Notes under the pieces: generated by a model | What the model was told of the DNA's origin: nothing | The model's database searches: none | Seen by the model: the letters and a program-made list of their open reading frames with translations, nothing else | Translations under genes and position numbers: made by a program | Origin: Diplolepis rosae | Lineage: Eukaryota > Arthropoda > Insecta > Hymenoptera > Diplolepididae | Reading direction: 5' to 3' | Assembly: GCA_030998225.1 (NCBI GenBank) | Contig: JAPYXD010000727.1 | Span: 7,750,001-7,814,000 of the forward strand | DNA: 64,000 nucleotides | Part shown: positions 10,755-23,300 of the stretch, in pieces | How the letters are laid out: every line of letters starts with the position of its first letter | Numbering within the stretch: position 1 is the stretch's first letter

Positions 10755-12292
10755 ATTTCACTCCGTGTTTCACCGTAGACTAAAAGAACCACGTTTGAGT
10801 ATTATTGCGCCTTTTTTAATGAGCGATAACACATTCAATAAATGGGATAGCGCCGTTTTGAAAATAATGTTTATCGATGAGCTGAAAAATTCTATATTTC
10901 AGATTTTTAACCTTGGTAGGGATTGTTATTTTTTGTCCATAAATTATCACGGAAAACCGATATATTGTGACGTATTCATTTTAGCAAATAAAAACTTTGT
11001 ATTATTCAATAACAACAAACTCAACAAACAAACCCACGGCAATAATCATAATAATAATGAGCTGTTATACGAGCTGATGAGTGAAATCATTATTCGATAC
11101 TGTCAAAGATCGAAGTGCAGTTTCGAAAATTGCTCACTCGTGGCACTAGCGCATCTAATCACGTGACCTGTCTGACGATGAAACTGAAACTTTTTCACGG
11201 GATATTCTTGTGAAAATTATAACTCCAGCTCATGTATTTCCAATAATATTCCACAAAGACATTGTCCTAGTGACATCGAATGGACTTAAAAAATTAGTCT
11301 CAACTTATGATGCCATTCCTTGTGCGGGATAAACATGAAAATAAATTAAAATAAGTAAAAAAATCGTGAGTGTCCGTAAGTAAATCACTACATTTGGAGT
11401 ATAGATACCACGGTCGGGCTTTTTTTTTACCTTAGCCTTCTAGACCTGACCGGGTCTCTTGATTGCACAACCGCAAATTCATCCTTACTTGCGAGCCAAC
11501 TTTTCTCAAACTCGTGCCACTTTCGACCTTCCTTGTGAAGTTGGTGTCATACAATCCGAAACAGGAAAGTTAAACGTAGAAAATATGCGTTTGCTTCTAA
11601 AGAAAGCTTTACCATCGAAAGCAGGAATCAAATGCTACCTCAGTTTCTATGGTGAAATGCAAAACAAGGCATCTTACGTTATGTACGCAAAGTGCAAATA
11701 CGTAGAATGCAAACAGAGGTTTAAATTTGACATCACGCATTATCCGCTTATGCCTCTGACCATATTTGTATACAGTACAGACTGTAGTGACGAAATACAC
11801 CCTGAAAATACGAAATTTTATTATCAACTTCGAGGACAGTAGTCCAAGAAAAATTAGCAAACATAAAGCCAAGAAAATATGAATTGGAAGTTATCAAATA
11901 GACAGACATTTGATATTTCAGTCTTTGGATTATAAGACTTAATGCAACTGCGGGTTGTAGAAAGAAGCCTAAGTGACCCTTATCGTCGTTATGCCAGTGA
12001 TGTGGATGCAATCATGTTTTGCGAAGAAACAATTCGTTCCATAGGGCCCGGGAAGATATTAAGGGGTGATGCAACTGGGAATTGTTGCCGAGCTATTGCG
12101 GGCTTGGATTGCAAACGTATATCATTCTATGCATTTGCAGTGTACGTCCGTAAAGTTATCTTACCCGTTTTAGAATTCATTTCAACCGAGCACAATGTGA
12201 TGAATACTAGTGTTTCTTTGAAACGTTGTACATTGTTAGCCATTACATGCCGTACGCGACCATGTGGACAGTGATAATGATTAACGAGAAAA
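10755..12292 (+). pseudogene. Transposon-like gene, DDE-transposase-like (downstream part), broken
   Basis: Plus-strand frames at 10755-11166, 11459-11842 and 11942-12274 look like pieces of one protein. The first begins in the G-tract of the inverted repeat, so its apparent start is artificial. The middle piece carries CKYVECKQRFKF, a short Cys-containing motif like that of DNA-binding FLYWCH-type fingers. The last contains LRGDATGN followed by a hydrophobic strand and VLPVLEFISTEH-like residues, a layout seen around the second acidic residue of DDE-type insect transposases. Stop codons and frame changes separate the parts, so it is inactive. The family is not identified. It is probably the continuation of 6961-7797. 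Confidence 0.4.
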
Positions 12293-12741
12293 ATCCTGAA
12301 ATAACTCACCTACACATTTTAAAGGGCGTTTTTTGAAAAAAAAAGAATAAGAAACGTTTCTTCAAGGATCAAAGATCAGGGAGAGAACATAAAAATAATT
12401 CTAACCAAAATGCGAAGAAAAATCTCTCGTCGTAAATCCGCCGAAGTCACATGATAGTATATTATGTGCCTAGGCGCATAATGAGGGTTATTATGCGACG
12501 AGCGACAATGCTCGCAGGAGATCGAAGCCAAGGCATAGTCGAGCCTTAGGTGAGGCATAGCTGAGGCAAAGCCGAGACGAAGCCGAGGCGCGATCAGTCC
12601 TGCGAGCATAAAATAGTATATGCGCCAATGCACACAATTCGGGGAATTACGAGACTCGCTTAAAATGCTCGCAGGACTGATCTCGCCTCGACTATGCTTT
12701 AGCTTCGATCTCCTGCGAGCATTGTCGCTCGTCGCGTAATA

Positions 12742-13958
12742 CAGTCTGTTCCACAAGGAAAGGTACGCATTTTCTCAGAAAGTTTCAAAGATTTTTATTC
12801 CTTTCTTTTATGCCCTGTCTGTACGTTCAAAGGGCTACGGCACCACCACCGACTCGTTTTAGTCTTGTTCGAAGTGTCAGATATTACACAACATTAAGCT
12901 ATGAGTGCTATCTACGCTAAACGTTACGAAGCGGTTTTTTTGTGCACCCATGCACGCGAATCACATCTTTCATACTCGGCTGCTGCCAAAGTGCTTAAAA
13001 AGTCTAAGCACTTCGTGAAAATGTGGGTAGAGCGGTATAGGGACACAAAAACCGTCGATGACCTGCCAGGCAAACGAGAGACGCGAGCAACGTCCAGTAA
13101 GGAGGATAAGATGATCATTGCACTGTTTAAGCGCAACCCAACTCTCCGGCTGCGTGTAGCCAAAGATAAGCTAGCGGAGACACGTTAGTATAAACACCAT
13201 AAGACGCAGATTAGCTGAGGCAAAAGTGCAGTGCCGTCCCACGAGGCAGAAACCCCTGCTCTCAGAGGTTCACATGGAAAAGTACTTGCAATGGGCTACG
13301 GAAAATGTTGATCGCGATTGGTCCAATGTACTTTTTTCGAACAAAGCGTCCTTTTGGGCATGGGTTCGCATAAAACGTGCCTGGTCAGCTGCTGGTGAGC
13401 GTTTTCTCCAGCGAACTGTTAAACACCCCATAAAGATCCATGTTTGAGGATGCTTCTCACAGCGCTAAAAAAATGTTTCTAATTTAGGAACATGGCCTTC
13501 TGAGATCGGCAGAGAAGATGTTTGGAGCCAACAATAAGGATTGGATCCTTCAAGAGGACAACGAACCCAAACATCGCAGTCACCTCTGCACGTCCTGGAA
13601 AGCGGAAAATGGCATCACGACCTTGGACTGGCCTTCACAATCTCCTGATGCGAATCCAACAGAAAATGTGTGGAGTGTCGTGAAGAGAAAACTTACAGGA
13701 ATGCGTGCATTCACCCTGAAGCAGCTCTCTCGACGAATTAAGGAGGTATTGCGCTCTCTACCTACGGAATATGCCGAAAAACTAGTCGAGAGCATGCCCA
13801 GAAGGTGCCAGGCCATTATCCAGAACAACGGCGATTGGACGGTTTATTAGGTGAGTGCGCCCTAGTGCTTTATGCGCACTGCTATGCCAGAAAAGAAAAA
13901 TGAGATTTTCTTCAAAACTTTCCGAGTAAACGCGTACCTTTTTTTGTGGAACAGACTG
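12742..13958 (+). mobile_element. Tc1-like transposon, complete ends, TA target duplication
   Basis: The element begins CAGTCTGTTCCACAAGGAAA and ends with the inverse, TTTGTGGAACAGACTG. It is flanked on both sides by TA (12740-12741 and 13959-13960). Its length is 1217 bp, usual for Tc1 relatives. It is inserted in the MITE at 12451-13998. Confidence 0.92.
12901..13850 (+). pseudogene. Tc1-family transposase, disrupted
   Basis: Three frames together cover a Tc1-type transposase. 12901-13188 holds the N-terminal helix-turn-helix region, with AAKVLKKSKHFVKMWVERY, then the linker and a second helix-turn-helix. 13226-13447 holds the segment around the first catalytic Asp, but the expected Asp-Glu reads FSNKASFWAW. 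13518-13850 holds EDNEPKHRS and WPSQSPDANPTENVW, the typical second Asp and final acidic block (Asn-Pro-Thr-Glu-Asn). A stop at 13186, a frame change, and a deletion near 13450-13520 break the gene, and the first catalytic Asp appears to be Asn. It is non-autonomous. Confidence 0.88.
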
Positions 13959-13999
13959 TAATCCTCATTCTGCGCTTCGGCGCCTAATATACTATCATA

Positions 14000-16270
14000 C
14001 ATATTAGTTGTTTGTGTACGTTCGAAATTTGTTAATAAGCTATAATTTTTCCTGTTTTCAACGATATAATGAGTAAAATTTTTGTTTCAATTATTTATCT
14101 ATTTCATGAGAAATTTAAGTGATTCAAGGAGTTGATTATGATTATAAAAATGATGAAATAATTAATTCCACTGCGTGGCTTGAGCAATATGTTCAGGGAT
14201 ACGTTTAAACTAGACCAAATTCAGTAAAGCCTTGTCCAAAGAGAAATAAACCGATCGTGAATATAAAAAATGAATGCCCTTGTTCTTAATTATCTTGATT
14301 AGTTTTATTAATGTAAATAAGAAAACTTTGTTCAATAGACTCTATTTTATAATAAGTAAATAATTATAATATTGCTACTAATTGTCACAGGGACGTGACA
14401 TTATCCATGATAAAAATTAGAAGCTGTGAAAAAAATGCGAACGAAGCCAATGAGTTTGTTTAACATTTCAATGACTCATTAGTATAAGATTTGAATCAAA
14501 TTATTTCATATTAAAAATTTGAATATAAATATTTTAAACGCTAAAACGAAATTACTGCATTTTATTGTATAATAAATATATTCCATAAATCGACTGTTTA
14601 CTATAAATAAAACTGATTGGTGGTTTTCCATAGCAGATGTATAGAAAAATGTACTTTCCATTAATAGTCCTGATGCATATTTATAAGTTAATTACTCAGT
14701 TTTAACTTCAAAACTTGCACGGAACATATATTTATATTACTTTGCTCGCTTGATCATCGCCATAATAAATGATTGCGCACTTTTGTGTTCGCAACGAATA
14801 ATATTCAATGTGAATAATAAATAATGATAACTAATAAGAGTATAAAAAATAATAAATGTTATTAACGCTTTTTTTGGAATTACGTACGCAGTGCTTACTG
14901 CCACGTAATCGACGAGCGTTTTGAATAATAATAATTGACAACTTCCACCGTTTTTTATTCGATTGATTCAAAATATTGTGAAAAACTTCAATATACGATA
15001 TGGAAAAACCTTCTCGCAGTAATATCTTCCAAATCGAAACTTCCTCGCTGACTATTGTCCAGTAAAGCTCAGAAAACATGGTTTTCAATTTCCATTGAAA
15101 TATTATAAAATATTTTTAAACCTAAAACTACAGGATTTTCCAATTAGAGATTTCATCTTGAATAGCCCGCTATTTTTGCAGCTTTCATAATAAGAGGTGT
15201 CATTTGTAGACAGATGACAACTAAAAACTATGTCATTAATAGAGATGGAACAATAAGCGCTTCAACAACGCATTGAAATTGTTAAAATTCACTACAAAAA
15301 TGCATGAAAATGAACCTGAATTTCACCGAAAAATCATTAAAAAGGTTTAGAAACGTATTGCGTTTCTTCCGATTTTGCAATTTGATAATACGATTTTGCT
15401 GATTGGTCTTTCCATTTAGTTATTAAATAAAGTCATTTGGCAAAACCGATGGTTTCGCTATGTAGAATCTGCACTTAGAAAAACAAATTTGTTTTTTTAC
15501 GGTTGGCAAATGATTTCACCAACAACAGCAAGGTTTTTCAAAGTAAAACTCGTAAGAAAATGGGGCATCTCAGGCTGTGGGTCATGTGATTGATAATCGA
15601 AGTGCCGTTGCAATGATTTCACAGGTAAGCGATCTACGTTCTAGCCTACGGACCACGAGTGCGCGAGTTCGAACCCAGCTTGGAGCAGAATTATTTTCAG
15701 ATTTCTTCAGCTTTACTACGTAAATGTTTAAATTGCCTAATATAATTACTATCATTATTTCATAATTGTGCATGATAATAAAAGTCTGAATAATTTCTCC
15801 TTTCACACAGGTTGTCAATGATAAGTAGAAAAATGAAATTAGAAACGTGAAAAGAGAAGAGGGAAGAAGGAGAAAAGGATCGAAAAAGGGAAAATAAATT
15901 TTTCCTTTTTTTTGCGTCGAAAAAAGTCCGATAAAAAAAGGAAAAAGTCGATAAAAAACAGGAAAAATTCCGACAAGTTTATATGAACTTTGTAGTATTC
16001 CAATCACAGTAAAAATTCTGATAAAAAACAGCAAAAATTCAGGAATCAAACAGTGATATTTTACTGTTTTGAAAAAGTCTTAATTAGACATTTGAGTAGG
16101 AAATTGTATGATGTTTTTTCGGAAGAAGCCCCCTATTTTATAGCACAATTTCCGATGGTACGTAAAGTCCGATAAAAAATAGGAAAATGTTCTATAAGGA
16201 TTTTCTGGGGTTAAAATGTCATAAATTATAGGAAAATTTAGCCTTAAAAAAGAAGAAACTAAGCTATATT
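14000..16270. other. No gene recognised
   Basis: This is AT-rich spacer. The minus frame 15582-16049 has no domain and a biased composition from AGAAAAAGG-rich DNA. A B-box-like GAGTTCGAACCCAGCT at 15664 is discussed among the rejected items. Confidence 0.5.
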
Positions 16271-16280
16271 TTTCTCAGTG

Positions 16281-16801
16281 TTGGGAATGAAGGTGGAGCG
16301 GCTGTTTCGGTGAATGGAATGCGCACTCGAACCAAGATTAATGAATTTTTATGCCCAGAACTGGAAGATATGGTTGTGGACGATGTTTATTTCCAACAAG
16401 ACGGCGCTACACGTCACACAAGTGGCGAAACCATCAGTCTTTTGTGTGAAAAGTTTCAAGGCCGAGCGTTTTCTCGAAACGGCGATTACAATTGGGCGCT
16501 GAGATCATGCGATTTAACACATCTAGACTTTTTTCTTTGGGGTTACGTGAATGATAAAGTGTATGCTGATGCTCCTCAGTTAATTCAAGAACTCAAAGAG
16601 AAGATTCATGCCGTTATCGACGAAATAGAGCGTCAAATGTGCGAAAATGTAATGGAAAATTTCATAAAAAGAGCTGTATTTTCCCGTTTTAATCAAACTC
16701 TTTGGCTTCGCTATAATATTCCATACATTACTGCACGAAAGTCATCGCATTTCATTAACATTCAGCCCAGCAATCCAAATTTGTGTTTTAAAAAACATTG
16801 A
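16281..16801 (+). pseudogene. C-terminal half of a mariner-superfamily transposase
   Basis: The frame contains VYFQQDGATRHTSGETISLL (second catalytic Asp with its Gln-Gln-Asp context) and, about 40 residues on, RSCDLTHLDFFLWGYVNDKV, where the third acidic position and the Trp-Gly-Tyr signature of this group are seen. This matches the end of Tc1/mariner-superfamily transposases with a 'FLWGY' motif. The DNA-binding part and the first Asp are missing, and no terminal repeats were found. It is a 5'-truncated relic. The tail past about 16700 no longer looks like transposase. Confidence 0.8.
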
Positions 16802-16865
16802 TATGAGGTTAACAATTTTTTACACGTTTAGATTTTTTATGCATAATATACAACTTTGCTTGCAC

Positions 16866-18546
16866 TACAAAGGCCGTAGCAGGATAAGCATGGTCTGGGT
16901 GCCCCTGCTGGGATTTCATCTATATTGCAAGGGTAAGTGGCTCCCATTACAAGATAAATTCACCCCAAGTATCAACTCGAAAATTTTTTTTTTACAAAAG
17001 TTATGAACGGATTTTGAAAAATCAAAAAATCAAATTTTCTCGAAAACGGCTGAACTGATCTTGATGACTAAAATTTATGTTATAGAGGGTACTAAATAGG
17101 TTCTAAAGAAAATTCAAGAACCCGTTCCGTTTATAAAAAGGGGGTAAACATTTTTTTTAAAGTTTTGAATAATTTTTTTAATGTGAATTACTTCTTGAAC
17201 ACCCACCATTTTTTTCTATATCATGCTCAAATTCAAAGTGACAATACATATTTTTCCGAAAATTTTCGGAGATGTACTTCTTAGTTAAAAAAAATAAAAA
17301 CTTCTTTGGCCTCTACAATGTATGAAACAATTGATACCCTATGACTCATTGAAGCAATTGTTTCTATACTCATGAAAGTTTTACGTTGATCACGTACAAT
17401 ATCTCATTTATTTTTACGTATTTACTGCATAGTGGACGACATAGTACACTTTATATGAATCCGAGGGTGCATCAACAATTATACGCACCCTGTCTGTGAA
17501 ATTGATCGTTATCAATTTAAAAAAAACACATCTCTACATGATCGCCTTTTTTTCAATACACTTTATCCACCTGTCAACAAATTTTTTCTTTCAGTCACAA
17601 AATTCAGTTTATATATTTCCCCATATATCTCCTTCTCGAAGCTTGTGCCCATGACCTACGTTTTGACCTTCCTGAGAGTACTACTGCGCAGACTTCGAAT
17701 GCCGCACGAGTTCGTTCGCAAAAAGCACCTGATTTTCAATTGTTTTGATTCATGCTCAATAGATGTACTTATCTAAGGTTCGCGTATTTATTTCATTCTC
17801 AGTTGTAGAACTATCAAACGCGGTTCAAACGCGGTATAACAGCATCCTACAACTTATAAGCAAACGATTACAACCGAGAATGAAATAAAAACGCGAACCG
17901 TAGATAAGTACATCTTTTGAGCATGAATCAAAACAATTGAAAATAAGGCGCATTCATATAAAGTGTACTATGTCGTCCACTATGCAGTAAATACGTAAAA
18001 ATAAATGAGATATTGTACGTGATCAACGTAAAACTTTCATGAGTATGAAAACAATTGCTTCAATGAGTCATAGGGTATCAATTGTTTCATACATTGTAGG
18101 GGCCAAAGAAGTTTTTATTTTTTTTAACTATGAAGTACGTCTCCGAAAATTTTCGGAAAAATATATATTGTCACTTTGAATTTGAGCATGATATAGAAAA
18201 AAAATGGTGGGTATTCAAGAAGTTTTTCACATTAAAATAATTATTCAAAAATTAAAAAAAAAATTTTACCCCCTTCTTATAAACAGAATGGGTTCTTGAA
18301 TTTTTTTCAGAACCTCTTTAGTACCCTCTATAACATATATTTTAGTCATCAAGATCGGTTGAGTCGTTTTCGCGAAAATTAGATTTTTTAATTTTTCAAA
18401 ATTCATTCATAACTTTTGTAAAAAAGAATTTTTTGAGTTGATACTTGGGGTGAATTTATCTTGTAATAGAGGCCACTTACCCTCGTAATATGGATCAAAT
18501 CCGAGCGGGGGTACCCAGACCATGCGTATCCTGTTACGGCCTTTTT
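16866..18546. mobile_element. Foldback element of about 1.68 kb with arms of about 600 bp
   Basis: AAAGGCCGTAGCAGGATAAG at 16869 is matched in inverse at 18520-18546 (CTGTTACGGCCTTTTT). The arms run 16866-17460 and 17945-18546, sharing for example TATCAATTGTTTCATACATT. The loop holds a second, smaller inverted pair (about 17738-17800 with 17880-17945, both with ATGCTCAA and ATCAAAACAATTG). No reading frame with recognisable function lies inside. Confidence 0.85.
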
Positions 18547-19900
18547 CAATACGTGTAAAAATTGAAAGTCCGTATTCTATAAAATATAATGCTGAAAAAA
18601 TATTATAAAAATAATTTTTAAACATTGCAAACCAAATTGTGAAATGATATTAAAAAATTTGAATATACGATATAAATATGATTATAATATTTACTTATAA
18701 TGATACTATATGCAAAAATATGCATAAAATATGAACATCTTGGTTTGTATAATGTAATGTTAAGTAAGTGTTTTCAAGATTCATTAAAAAAATGTTTTTA
18801 TTCAATTTTATCAATCACATTAGTATGAATTTCCATATAAACTTTAAATCTCGACATTTTTTTTCATTACCGTTTTGAAATTATTCTTCATTATAAATTG
18901 AAATTTGTATTACGGATTTTATTTTAAATTTGTATCATTCTTTAATTATAAATTAGAATTTTATTTTAAAAAAAATAAGTGTTGAATTGTAAATGTGAAT
19001 TGGAATACGATTCGATTTGAAATTATTAAATTTTTTAACAAAATTAATGTTTTTTTCCAAGAAATTAATTTTTTCTATATATTTGAAAATTATTTAAATA
19101 GAACTAAACTTTGAATCAAATTGGGACATTTAAACAATTGTAATTTTAATAATTTCCAATTTTCAATAAATTTTGAAAACAATATTGTACTTGGAAAAAT
19201 AAAATAAAAATCTCTTAACATTTTAAGATATCGCTACGATTTTTTTCAATTTCATTGAAAAATTTTAGAGTTTCTCGCTTTTCACCACAATTGTATTTTA
19301 TTATATTCGGGAGACGAACAATAATTATTCCGGTCCTTTTTTTCCAACAGAGAAAAAATTTCGGATTTGATTAAATGTAAATTTTAATAAATTGAGATTT
19401 TTCAGTCTATCTAGATTTTTGAAGAAAACCATAATATTCAATGAAATTCAAGGACGCTTTACAAAATGAAATGAAAAATGAGGTTAAGTCCTGTTAAGCA
19501 CTAGAGAATGTACACTCACTGATGCGCCGGCGCACTTTGTCCGCTAGTCTATAAATGCAATTCTTTAATAGTTCAAGGATTCCTTCTCAGAGTCAAAAGA
19601 AATCGTTCATCGGTAAAACTATTTTTGTTTTGCATTATACAGATGAGTTTTTTAACAGTGAAACAATTTTGTTGGTAGACAAAATAAATCTGCTTAATTT
19701 CAATAGATGCATTCTGAAAGGAACGTAATTTCCCTATCAATAGACTTTTTATAGAATGTAATTGCTCTATCTTCTGCATTGAAATGTTCCTTTGTGTACA
19801 TTAAAATCAGGAAATTATAAAGTAATAAAATACAATATTTAAGTTGATAATATATTTATTAAAAAGAAAACATAATTTTGTTTTATTTAAATGTTACCAA
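18547..19900. other. AT-rich 3' flank of gene B, no gene recognised
   Basis: Short frames only. Nothing conserved is recognised between the foldback element and the polyadenylation signals of gene B. Confidence 0.5.
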
Positions 19901-19903
19901 GTA

Positions 19904-19914
19904 TTTATTTTATT
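19904..19914 (-). terminator. Polyadenylation signals of gene B
   Basis: Two overlapping AATAAA hexamers on the minus strand lie 36-46 bp beyond the gene B stop codon (TGA-side end at 19950). A third AATAAA lies at 19882-19887. They support 19950 as the true 3' end of the coding region. Confidence 0.55.
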
Positions 19915-19949
19915 GAACCAATCTAATATATAAATATCTAATATATAAA

Positions 19950-20386
19950 TTACGGTGTAGGATCTCTTTTCTTTGAAAAAAAGTTCAAAAACTTCTTAAA
20001 CGGAGTGCGTTTAGAGGATTTAGCGGATGAAGAAGGTGTAGCTGATGTAGAGGACCCTACAATGGTCGAAGACGACCTTTGCAGTCTTGTAGCTGAAGTG
20101 GTTGCAGAGTGTACCGGAGATATAGGACTTGGAGAGTGTCCAGTATATCTATGGGATTCAGTTAATCTAGAGGACGCAGCGTATGTAGAAGGTTCATGCC
20201 CCATCGAATATACCCTTCCAACTCTTGAAGTTGAAGAATGTCCAGTGTGTGTAGGGGATGTAGAGGATGGAGAATAGTTTTTCCTGATGTTAAGCCTCTT
20301 CAGTTTTTGCAAAGCTGAAGTGGGTGTAGCGGGTGTAGAGCATGTAGGGGTTGTAGAGGCCGTAGTAGATACAGATTCGCCAAAAC
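19950..20386 (-). CDS. Gene B exon 5 (Ser/Thr-rich, basic C-terminal tail)
   Basis: The acceptor AATTGATTACAG lies at 20387. The first two bases complete the Arg263 codon begun by the last base of exon 4. The frame stays open for 144 residues to a stop at 19950. By hand count 57 of the 144 residues are Ser or Thr, with many Ser-Pro and Thr-Pro pairs, one Cys (278), and a cationic, aromatic end, FKKFLNFFSKKR. A dense O-glycosylated stalk plus a membrane- or polyanion-binding tip is a possible reading. It lies 8.8 kb from exon 4, so membership in gene B rests on phase, splice site, orientation and poly(A) signals, not on homology. Confidence 0.62.
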
Positions 20387-23300
20387 CTGTAATCAATTGA
20401 AATTCACATAAGAATACCCTTAAATACATTGTCCATTAATAGAGTACCTAAATCGATCTATAAAATAAAAAAAATCGGCAATAAAAATTTTTAATTTCTA
20501 GTATAATTCCATATTTTCAATTAGGATGGTTGAATTTTGAAATATAAATCGATAGGTTGGAAATTTTTATTAACTTGATCATTGTTTTGCCACTGTTTCA
20601 TATATATTATGTTTATCCAAACAATTTTTTATTTTTCAAACGATTTGAACATTATATGAATAAATAGTCTCACTTTAATCTTTTAGCTGCGGGGGTGGTC
20701 GATATATCGACCACTCAAGAGGCACAAAATATTTAATGTTTGTAGGCAAAATTTGATATTTTGAATACGTAAAAAATAGTTTTAAAATTCCTCGTAACAT
20801 TGATGACCTTGAAAATCGGTATTTCAAGCTCAAATTTCATTTCTAGTAATTTGATGGACTGGATACGAAAAAAACTACTGAAAAAAATCACTAAGGTATC
20901 CTCGACCTTGAAAATCTACAGTCAAGGTCACATTTTATTTTTTACAAAAGGTAAAGTTGGAGATGGCTTTACAGCGTCATTGATGCGCTAAAAATGGGAA
21001 AAACAGTGGAAAAAATCTGCCCGCTTCGCGGGCACATTCTCATCGCGCGCTTTGCGCGCAGCTCGCTTCGCTCGCAAGCTTGAGCGCGCCTAGGGCGCGC
21101 GATTTGATCGTCGCACTTCGCGCTCCGTAAAAACCCTTTTTTCGGACTCAGGGGGTCTCAAAACGTAAAGATTTGATGAAATTTTCGAAAGTCATTTTTC
21201 ACATAAAACCAATACCTTCTCATCCACGATAAGAATGTCAAAAATCCTCAAAGCATCTTTGACCTTGAAAATATCTATTTCCAGGTGAAATTATAGTTTC
21301 CAGCACAAACGCAGTGAGCTTTAACCTCATATCTGAAGGCTACATAAAATACTGCGGCATTTATTCTCAACATGATCTAAGATCAACGACCTGAACGCGG
21401 AGTTTTCTTTTTTTTGCTACTCATCTTATCTTAAAAAATAATTGAATGTCAAAAAATTGATTTAATGTTAGAATCTACAAGAGGATTAGCACTCGGTTTT
21501 TTCCTGTAGAGGAATGGATTTTTTACTCATTAACTTCTATAAGTTTATAATATGTTGCAGATTGTTACTTTACATTCATAATTCATTATTCTCCAGGATT
21601 TTCACAGTATGTATATAATTTTTAGTAATGTCATTTTTCTTCACTATTGATCGAAAGGTGTATCATGCTTTTACGTGCCTCCGACGCGTAAACTCGTTTT
21701 TTCACTTCAGTTAAGAGTAGCTCAATATTGTGTATTACGCTACAGAGGAATGTAATGTAAAAATTGATCTGCGCATGCGCCTATAGCCATACAGCGGAGC
21801 ACAATTTTCTTCTTATTCTTCTTCTTCGTACAGCGTTAGCACCCTACTGACAAAGCCTTGTATATTTGAACTGCGTATGCGTCTATTAAAATCCGCTACT
21901 ACTACACAAGATTGATAAAATCAAAATGCCCGGGACTAGTCGCGAAATATCAAGTGTAATGACTAGCGCCGCAAATAACTACAATACTAAATTAGATTCG
22001 AGTGTACGCATAAAAACTCGTATACGCACCGAAGTCACATAAAATAGAATACGTGCCAATTCACACAATTCGGGAAATTACGAAACTCGCGATAATGCTC
22101 GCAGGAATGATCGCGCCTCGGATTCGTCTCGACTTTGCCTCAGCTACGTTTCGGCTACGCCTCGACTACGCCTTGGCTTCGATCTCCTGCGAGCATTGTC
22201 GCTCGTCGTGCAATAACCCTCATTTTGCGCCTAGGCACGTAATATACTATTATTTTCCATAAAATGGTTGAAAATGAAGCTTGGAGTAGTGGCGAGTCCT
22301 AACAAGAAAATGAAGTATTAGAAAATGAAGACATCGGTGAAATCGATTCGGAAGACTTTTATTATAACGAAACTCAATTGTTTGAGGACGCGCATTTTTA
22401 CCCATCAATCAAAGATTCTGAAGGTAGCTCCGAAATAAATCCGAATATCTCTTTTTTGGGAAATAGGCCAATCAATTATTTTAATTATTTTTGTGATTCT
22501 TCTTTGCTACAAAAAATTGTAGGGGAGACGAATCGTTATGCAACTCAAAATCCTATCACACAATCTTCCCACATGAAAGTTTGGTCCTACCCACTCCAAT
22601 TTTTGGTCAAACAATGTCTCGCTATAGATATATTCACATCCTGCAATGTTTACATTTTCATGATAATGAAGAAATCGGAAATCATCCTTTAGTGAAAATA
22701 AAATCAGTAATAGAACACGTATTTTATTTTATTTTCGGTAGTTTTTATTCCAGGTAAAACTATGTGCATAGATGAAAGTCTATTATTATGAAAAGGTAGG
22801 CTTCGATTCAAGCAATACATGCCTTTAAAGAGAAATCGCTTTTGTATCAAGCTTTGCATGGTTGTAGACTGCGAGCCGGGATGCGTATTGGGTTTTGTTG
22901 TTTACACTGGTGCAGACACTGATTATCAGAAGTTTGATTTGGGTGTTACTAGCGATATTGTAGCTCACTTTTTACAACCTTATTTTTATAAGGGTCATGT
23001 TGTATATATAGACAAATGGTATACATCTCCCACTTTGACAGAAGTTTTACATGATCGTGATACAGGTATGTGTGGTACGGTGAAAGCAAATAGAAAGGGA
23101 ATGCCAGAGCTTGAGAGTAAGTTAATCCGAGGTGAAGTACAAGTCTCTCACAGTGATGCGTGGGTGGCAGTGAGGTGGGAAGATAAACGTAGCGTTCGCA
23201 AGCTTACAAGTGTGCACGAACTTTAATTATGTAAATGTTAATTAAAATCAAAGTATGAGTGGTATCGATAATGTTGATAGACATTCAACTATTACAGAAA

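Larger units (their letters stand above)
12451..13998. mobile_element. Palindromic MITE carrying a nested Tc1 insertion
   Basis: The left end ATGATAGTATATTATGTGCC (12451) and right end GGCGCCTAATATACTATCAT (up to 13998) are inverted repeats. The arms continue through CGACGAGCGACAATGCTCGC and the GAAGCCGAGGC-like stretch. The right arm is interrupted after 12741 by the Tc1 element and resumes at 13961. A second, half copy is at 22036-22257. Confidence 0.85.

Noticed and set aside
15590..15700. tRNA or tRNA-derived SINE, from GAGTTCGAACCCAGCT at 15664
   Set aside because: The B-box-like word is good, but no convincing A-box, acceptor stem or anticodon arm could be folded around it.
15582..16049. 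Minus-strand frame of 155 codons
   Set aside because: It has low-complexity Phe/Ser/Leu composition from GAAAAAGG-rich DNA and lacks a domain or splice context.
20005..20277. Plus-strand open frame of 90 codons, acidic
   Set aside because: It is the exact antisense of gene B exon 5. The minus frame has splice-phase support and poly(A) signals, and the plus frame has none.
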